DNA from: Lates calcarifer
Taxonomy: Eukaryota; Chordata; Actinopteri; Centropomidae
Direction: 5' to 3'
DNA length: 64,000 nucleotides
Assembly: GCF_001640805.2 (NCBI RefSeq)
Contig: NC_066847.1
Span: 20,141,504-20,205,503, forward strand
Shown here one piece after another: positions 52,012 to 61,000 of the stretch (position 1 is the stretch's first letter; each line of letters starts with the position of its first letter). The notes beneath the pieces are model-generated. The model saw only the letters and a program-made list of their open reading frames with translations. It was not told the DNA's origin and did not search any database. The translations under genes and the position numbers were made by a program.

Positions 52012-55000
52012 CTGGAAACAAAGGAGAGAAGTCTTTAGTATGCACTGGCTCTGTGGGCTCTAGATACTGAATGTTCTGTTTGTGTATCATTTTTGGTCTG
52101 TTGTGCTTCTTCTTGTTGTTCTTCTCTATACAAAAACGCATTTTCAAAACTTGAAGAAAAATTAAGTAGGTGCGTCAGAAAACACTGGCCAATCACTCTG
52201 AAATGAAGAGATGAAATTGCAGCGGAGAGCAGACAAAACTACTTTAGATTGTCTCAGCTACTAAATTAATCATAGTCTTTAACAGAGGCTCTGCTGGCTC
52301 AAGAGGATACTTGGAATCTCACCAGACATTTCAGGCAATTGGAGTACACTATCAAATTAGTAACACGGTAACTGATTCCATGTGTAGTCTACATTGTCAC
52401 AAAACCTGTATTAGGTAGCTGTATTACTACCTCAGTAGTGAGAGTCAGTCACTTGTGAGTTTGGTTTTCTTTGCAAGTGCAGTGGAAAAGGAGGAAAGGG
52501 GAAAGAAATGTCTCACCTCTGTCTGCACCATAGCTGGTCTCTGTGTCCGTAGCATTTTCACTGTCTGAAAGATGTCTACTACGCCCTCATATCTCATTCG
52601 TTCCAAGACAATGCTGAGGGTGATGAAAACTCCAGTTCTACCAACACCCGCGCTGTGCAAGAGAGATCAACAGGGCAACAAGGTCAATGGTGAGGCCAGA
52701 GGAACCAGAGAAATAGTTTGTTCTAAATCGAAACAGTGTACCAATATGCTTATTGGATGTATATGTGCATGATTTATGTTGTAGGTTCTGTGTGTCTTGG
52801 GCTGTTGATTGGAAATTGGGTTTTTAAACATTTGTAGCTCAAGCATTTATTTAATACAAAATGCAACAGTTGTGGTTTGGTGAGTTATAACGGTTGGCCA
52901 CTTACCTACAGTGGACTGAGATAGGCCCGTCTTGGCCAAACTGCTCTTTTGTTTTATGTACTTGGCCTATGAAGTCGATGAAGCCTTCTCCTGATTTTGG
53001 CACTCCTTGTTCAGGCCAGTCTGTGAACTGAAACTGCCTTACTGTCCGTGACTGTCCATCCTGGGAAAACAGGATGGGAAAGGAGAAAGAATGTACAAAT
53101 GGAACAGTACTCAGAAATATGGAAAATTGGAGACAAAAAACCCCAATGAAGTGAAACTAGGAAGCCAGTCTGAGTTATTTTGCAGACGGCCAACCCATTG
53201 CAGTTCATTCCATGACCATCTCTATCATAATAATTCAACGCCTTTGTGGGTTTTACGGGTCAAGTCGGCATTCTCGAAAAAATCTGGGAGCACAGGTGCC
53301 AAGTTTAAAGCATCATAGAAAATGGTTTGTTATTAAAGATACCTGTCATTTTACCTGAATGTATTAAACATGAACACTAAAGATGCTAATTCCTTTGATG
53401 TGCTACCCTTGACAGGGTGTATGGAGAATCGACTTTGAGGGTGTGCATTACTTAAATGATATTGTATCCCCTTGATAAGGAAAGCAATCCCATTGACGAG
53501 ACAGTGTAACATGCACTACAAAGGGAGCCTGCACTATTTATCTGTGTAAGCCTTTGATGGAATTAAAAACTCTGGCAGCTCACTGCTGCCGGCACCACAT
53601 TTGTTTTTACACATTGACATGTGTCATAAGTCCTACAAATATATATTTATGTTTATGTTACACTTAAGGCCATAGTTTGGTATAAACAAATATTTGATAC
53701 AATGCCAAAATGTTGAGCTAATAACTACTGCAATGATAAATCCAGTCAGTGTTCACCATCCAGAACATTCAAAAATGTTACGTGAAACATGATCAGTGAA
53801 ACAATGTCTGCTTACCCTGGCGTCAGTCACTTTGAACTCTCTCAGGATATACTGGGGCATGTTATACTCGGCCATTGGGTCCACCACAAAGTACTGGTAT
53901 CTGGCCGACCTTTCTGCTGGCCAGTACTGGTGGCATTTTTCCTGCAGGGAGTGAAAAATAGAATACCACAATGAGCCACAACATTCCCTTCATACACCAG
54001 CTTCATTGTGTTCATTCCCAGAAATTTTGTCTTTGTATTCTCGAGGCTGAATCTATGTATGGTATTTCATATAAGGTTGTTTTGTGCCTCTGTGCTCTGT
54101 TACCAGACAAAGGAGGTTAATGTGGCAAAACAAAATGATAAGAAAATAAGCATATGCATACCCTGCCCATTTCTCTAAGCTTGGTGAGCATAACAACGAT
54201 AGTAGAGTTGTGCTCCCAGAGCATTCTCCAGAAGTCCTCTGTGGTCTCTGCCAGTGGTCCCTGCGTGGCAATATAGGCTTTCTGTTGCCTATGGGGATGC
54301 AGAAAAAAAGGTGTGATACAGTTAGCATGGAAATACATTTGAACTGTCAGTGTGAATGGTTTGAAGATGAAATATAATTGTCAAAAGAGCCATATTTGCA
54401 ATGACTGACAGAAAACATGGCACTGGCTCTTGTCTTGTGTTAAGTGGTGTCCACTGGCACTAAATCAATATTATTAATATGCGGTATTACATAGTTTGCA
54501 TCCAATATGCAGTGGGTGTCAGAGTATTTGAGCACTTACCTGTACCCATCAATGAAACTGGCATTGATGTAGTCAGAGCCCTCAACTCCTCGAATGGGCT
54601 GAAGACACACTCGTGTAGACTCGTATGGCATTATGTTAACAAGGCGGTTCTTGAACTTGTTGCAGGGGAGATTGGCACTGATGAATCGTGATGTATGGGC
54701 TTTAGTGTTAGCTAAACGCTGCACGGTAGAAAGAGAAAAAGGAAATATCTTTGAGCATACTGGTGCGTGGTAAGGAGCATTGACATTCTGGTGTTTCTAT
54801 ATTTCCCTGGTGACTGACTGTGTTTGACATTAAAGGTGGATTGTACATCAATTGAATAGTATGGACAATCACATGCCTTGAGAGTAGGGAAGAATCCAAA
54901 GCACAATAAGCTGAATATATAGTGGGTGATGAAATCTACACTATAATGGCTCATAGTGAATTGTGGTTATATACAATTTCACATAACCATAAATTATGGA

Positions 55001-58000
55001 AATGGCATCAGAGTGATTACTCTCACAGCTTGCCCAAAACAAAAAAAAAGCACGATATGATTATAAGAAAAAGAAATGGATATCCAAGTGGGTCTGGAGT
55101 GGACAGAAGTACCATGTAATCTGACCTGCTTATCATCTCTTAGTGGAATCAACATCCATCACAGAGCAAGAAAGTAGGTGCGTGACAAGCAAGGTAATAC
55201 CATGCATACAGCAACACCACAGACTGCAAAGGGCTGGCTAAGGTTGGTTGAGCCTCTCATTGTTAATGCAGAGTATATTGCTCAAGTCCCTCTGGCAACT
55301 GTTCTGTGGTGGGGAAAACCTGTGTTTGGCGTTTTCATGTAAACCGAGAGCCCCGTTACCCAAGGAGTGGGAGCTATGGGAAGGGGAAAACAGAAAGGGG
55401 GAATTTATCCTATGTTGCGAGTCAACTAAGGGGAATAGAGAGGAAACCACAGGCCCCATGCTGTCTCGTGTGCCTAATGGGAAGTGGAAAAGAGTTTGGG
55501 AGCTGTACTGACATTGGAGGCCTGCATGTGACCTGGGACACATGGTGCCAGTGGGATGTCTGTAAATTCTTCCTACATATGGAAAGTTGTTGATGTCAAA
55601 TTTTACATCAGGTGTGGTTTGCAAAATTCAGATTATGGTGTATAAATTTAAAGCTAAAAACTACCTTTTAAAATAAGTTAACAGTATACCTTGAACTCAA
55701 GTTCCATGCCGGTGACATTCTCTCCACCTTCTATCTGCGTCAGTTTCTGGATGTAGGCGTATAGGTTTCTGGCGGGCACTTCGGTGGTGCCGCAGTTGAC
55801 GGCCTCCTGGAGCGCGTCGTGTATGAAGACGTACTGGTCCTCTGTCTGCACCATGTAGTTGCGCTGGGCACGCATTAGCGTTACGTGCCCGTAGATGTCC
55901 ACAGTCTTCTCGTGCTTGATACGTTCCAGCATGGCATCAATCACGATGAAGCAACCTGTACGTCCCACCCCAGCGCTGTAAACAAGATCAAGAAAGAAGA
56001 CTGTTAATTGGGTGGTGTTCTCAGTTGTAGCTGTACAAGACACAAAGACACAAATGGTATGTTTATGGACAAAAATATATAGGAAGGTCACTAATCTGAC
56101 ATGTTTAAACTTCTGTGTCATTATGTCTGCAAACCATGGCAACCATATACAGTGGTTCTGACTGTATTTGATCTCTAGTGACAAATGAGGGGAAGTCCAG
56201 TGGATGGAGAGGTGTCTTTTGTAAACATGTATAGGAGTTTGAAGAACTCTTTTCCTCCCAGTGATGAGACAAAAAGGTAAATTCTCTGTGCCAAGTTTGC
56301 CGCTGTAGGATGGACCATTTGGCTCGGGGTGTAATTAAATCTGAAGTGGCACTGTGTGGAGAAGAGGGCTTGGCAGTCACAGCCTTCAGTGGGCTCACTG
56401 CTGGCTTTGCAATCTAGTCTCTCCCCTCTGGACCCCACCTGTGCTCTCCAACCCATCAGGACTAATCACTTATGCAACAGCAACATTTAACCTTTATCTC
56501 ACAGTTCCGAAAAGTGCCACTACAACAAATGTGCACGCAAATGTGAATACACAGTCACAATTTTCAGAGTGTGATTTTTTTGAGGGCTTTGTTAATGTGC
56601 TGGGCAACTTCTGAGAAGTGCAGCTGACTTCAATTAATGCCATTAGATTAGCACAGTGCACCTAAATGGCATAAGAGCTTTAGAAGAGGCGCTGAAAGGC
56701 AGGTCTCTTCATTAAGATTCACATCGGCACATTTTTACATTAGTGAGTAAAATGCACAAGTGAAAAAGCACTCTGACAAAGAGGGGAGATGTTTTACTGT
56801 TTCTCTTTGACCTCTCCTTGCAGACCGGCTTGAGACACGCTGTATAAATGTAGCCGCCTTCTGCAGACTGCTGACAATTTAAAACTGCTCACCCCTGCAC
56901 ATTACATGTTTTAATAGTGCAAGCCTCAGCACAGATGTTTTCTGATGACAATTTATTTACCATGGGGTGACGAGGTGGTGTTAAATCTTGTTCGTTAACT
57001 CTCCTCCCACAAAGCATGGCATTGACAAGACTACTCCTTGCACTTGGCACTCCAAAGTAAATAGGTTATTCAATCCATTAAGCTGACATGCCTACGAGGT
57101 GTGAACCATGCTCTCGTGCCTCCTCCTTCTGATGAAGCATTTGTTTTTCATTTGTTCTGAGGAATGGGGAAGGGGTTGAGAAGGAAAACTCAAGAGGGAG
57201 TAAAGTTATACCCTGGGGGCCAAGTCTGGCTAATGTGCCATGCTGCACTGGAAGTGTGCTGCGAATGGAATAAAGACATGGGAGTCATATATGGGAGTCA
57301 TTGGTTTTAACAAATGATCTGATGATCATTTTCAAAATGGCTGACATTGGCTGAATGAAGCTAAATTCTTTTGTTATTTTTTGACAAAACTCTGCGCAGC
57401 TCTAGGTTTGATTACAAAATGTGGGTGTCAGTGAAAGAGAGAATAAGGCTGCAAAAGAAATGTGAAAGGCAAAGGGTCTCAGGGATATTTGAAGAATGAA
57501 TAACACCTCAGCCCTTGGGCAAGGGGATGCAGAGAGAGATTTCTCCCTTTACCCCAGCTGCTTCCAATCTGAAAACATTTTACAGTGCAGACCTGAATGT
57601 GGGAGAGTGATGATCTGTGAAAGAGTAAGTGACAGGGTGACAGCACAGAGCTAGAGAGACGGAGGAAGATGAGGAATGGGGGAGAGAGGTGAGGAGATGG
57701 AAGGTAGAGTTATGTTATGTGGAGACAGATGCTGCAAGTTATCTTGAAGTTGTGTAGTTCTCAAGTTAGTTTTCTAAAAGACTGAGCTGCAGGGATATAT
57801 ATTAACGACAATTTTTCCTGAATGTAAAGACCAGAAAATGCTAGAAACATGGGTAATATTCCTTTATCGACAAGTGACGGTGTATGTGTGGTGGGGTGAG
57901 GTGGTGCAGAAAGCCGTACATTTGGCAGTTGAAGGGGAGCTGGCGGACTGACTGCACTAATGACCTGACACCGCCTTTTGAGCCAGTCAAGACCAGCTGC

Positions 58001-61000
58001 TTTGGACATCGACACACATTAAGTGTCAGACTAATATGCTTTCCAGGAGTTGAGGGAATAGGGGATGGGAGAAAAAGTGCAGTGTAAAATACAGCTGAAA
58101 TGAGTCCCGAGAAGATAAAGCATGAGCAGCAGTGAAAGCAATTACATATGTATTGTTACTAAATCTCTTGCTGTCAGCTAACCTGTCACCATTTCCTTGC
58201 TCTGCTTATTGAACACACACATGAACTCAAACTCACCAGGATCACTGAATAGCTGCTAATGGAGTCAATAATGATTTTAGCCTTTTGCATGTGAATACTT
58301 TCAAAATGTGGAAAATAAATCAAGGAAAGTATGGAATTTTGTTTTCAAACAGGCTTTGCCCTCTGAGTGGACTTTGTAGGTTTATCCACTTTCCTTCACA
58401 AAATACTGGAGAGAAGTGTATCCATTGTAAAACGGCAACAACAGCAAGACTTTTCCCCTTGCTTGCAACTATGACACGATGACACAGAGGTGGTGCTTTG
58501 TGGCTCCTGAGTTGTCTTTCGCAACCAGTGTAAGTGAAACAAATTAGCTACGTAGGCTACATGCCGCATCACAAGTTACCTACTGCAATAATATACAGTA
58601 AAGCAGAGAAAAGACAGAATGGGGAGAAATAGCAAGGTTGTCAGTTGAGTTGTTTGAAATCGGGGGTTGTTCTATCAAAAGTTTCCCTTCCGAGTCACTG
58701 GGAGAGGCCAGTGATCTCCATGACATTCAATCATGTCCTTTTGACCTCTCCTGTGACCTCACAATGCCTGCATAGCCCTTTATCTGGAAGAGCAAAACAG
58801 TCCCTGACCTGTGGGTTAGCGAAAACAGCAGGAACTAGGAAAGCAGGAAACATGCTATAATGTCCCTGAAAGGCAGATTTCACAAAATGTACTCTGATCT
58901 CACCTTGTGAGAGGTGCTCTACAGTGGAAACACATGAATGCATTTTGATTAATGTTCTTAACTACTCCTGTAGGGGGATGCATTAGCCACTCACTAAACC
59001 CATGTTTAGAATTTCCCATTAGAAATCCTATTTGATTTCAGCTTCTATGAACATTTCTCAGCATTCATCTAAGTTCACAGTTAGCTTTCTAGCACGTTGT
59101 GTGAGGTTGTCTGCCTTATAAGGAAAATGGTGTCACTGATTCAATGGGAAAAAAAGGAATCAGTTGGGGCAATTTAAGTTTGTTTGTACTACAACAAATG
59201 AAACTGAAGTCTCTTCTTATAACTCTGGCTGTATGAAATGCTGAACACTGGAAAAATATCATACTGTAACCTAAGATGAACATGTCACACTCAAAATGTA
59301 AAGCTAAAGTTTGAGTCAGAGAAGGTTTGCCTCTAGTTTTCCATATGTGTCATCAAAGTGTGTAAATTAAATGAGCTGTTACAGAACGCCATTGATGTGT
59401 GAGACACAAGTAATTTGAGGGAATTCTGCAATAGGTTAAGCCACGTGTTGTTTTGTAAGACAGGTGTATCTTATAGGTACTTAGACAGATACATAGACAG
59501 ATAAAATGAGGTGAGGGAAAATCTAAGGATCTGGGTGCCCCATGTTAGTTATGAGCTAATGACAATTTTGACAAATGAACATGTTTCTAATTAGTGACTT
59601 ACCGAGAGTGGGAATTGTGTACAGTTTATTTTGAACAGTTCTAACTTTATGGTCATAAGCCACCACGGAAAACCAAAACAATCCAGAGCCTGTGATTGCT
59701 TATTTTTATGTCTTTATTGTCTTTACATGGACGTTTATATATGAGGTTAGCAGTTTTTGGTGCAGCAGCTAATTAATGAATCACTCAACAGACTGTACCA
59801 TGGCAATTATCTATGTCTTATTTTCTTATAGCTTTTGTTTAGGCCTTCCTGCATGTGCATAAACAGCTTCAGCAAAAAAAAAAAAAAAAAAAAAAAAAAT
59901 CTGTGGTGATTTGTACAGTACAAAATATCTTTATCTACAACATATCTTTGCTTAACTCTCAGAATATTATTTTATATGTAAGTAAATATAAAAGATGGAT
60001 CTATTTAAAATTGTGGTCAAACATGAAGTGAGGAAATTTCTCTTCAAGGATTTGGAGCTTGGAAATGACTGTATCTGATAGGAAGGCAGAGGAATTAAAA
60101 CCTCCCATCTGCAGAGTGACATTAATTCCTGCATTCTGCTTCATTGTAAAAGTCAGGATTTTCAATTTGAAGCGATTCGGCAACTAGCTCTAATTAACTT
60201 CAGCATGTGGTAATTCTAATTCTCCAGTAATCCCCATTCCCTTTTTGTCACTTTCTGACACAAGTTTGTATCTGTTACACTCGCTATCGCTGTTTCTTCA
60301 TTTTTGCTGTCTCCTTTTTTTTTCTCCCCTTTCAGTCATTTGCTCTCTCTGTGCGGAGCCTCTGATGACTTCCTGAGTTGAGAGGAGCCAGAAGACTGTC
60401 TTATATCTTTGTGCCTCTCTGTTGGGAGTCTGGCCGCTTATGTAGTTGAGGGAAGTGAAGTTGGCATGAAAGTGAAAGTTATTTGTTTCAGATGCAATAA
60501 CCCAAGGGATAAGCCAAGGACTTGTGGGCTGCTGATGTGCGACATGTTAGTGGAGTAGCAAGGAAGACGACAGGTCTGCGCGTGTTTATGTGTCAGTGTG
60601 TGGGAGGCGATGTTTAAGTTTGCTGAGGGCAATGACACTAGTACTCTTTGTGCTGTGATGTTGAAAGCACCTTCAGATTTAAAGTGCCTTCTGTGAAAGC
60701 TAGTGGGTTGATTTGTTTGGGCTACAGTGAGCCATAGTTGACTTCCTATCAAATACCAGTTCATATCTGATCTCTTTCAAAAATCTATATTATCCATACA
60801 CAAATAACTCAAATATAAATCTCTAAATAACCATGAATGTATTGTTTTTTTCATATGTATTCATATATTCATTACAGCAAATGGAGAGAAAAAATCAATT
60901 TCATGCTCCAGGATGTTTTTGTGAAACCATGTTGTTTCTTACCTGCAGTGTACCACCATGGGCCCTGCATCTGGAGGATTGCAAGCTTTCACCCGTCTCA

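Noticed and set aside
55238..55624. 128-codon minus-strand frame and its 87-95 codon plus-strand shadows
   Set aside because: Lies wholly within a ptprd intron bounded by good splice sites; no similarity recognised.
55976..56184. Upstream extension of the open frame at the D1 P-loop exon as coding sequence
   Set aside because: The acceptor at 55976-55977 and the split Ser codon place the exon start at 55975; the extra codons are intron read-through.
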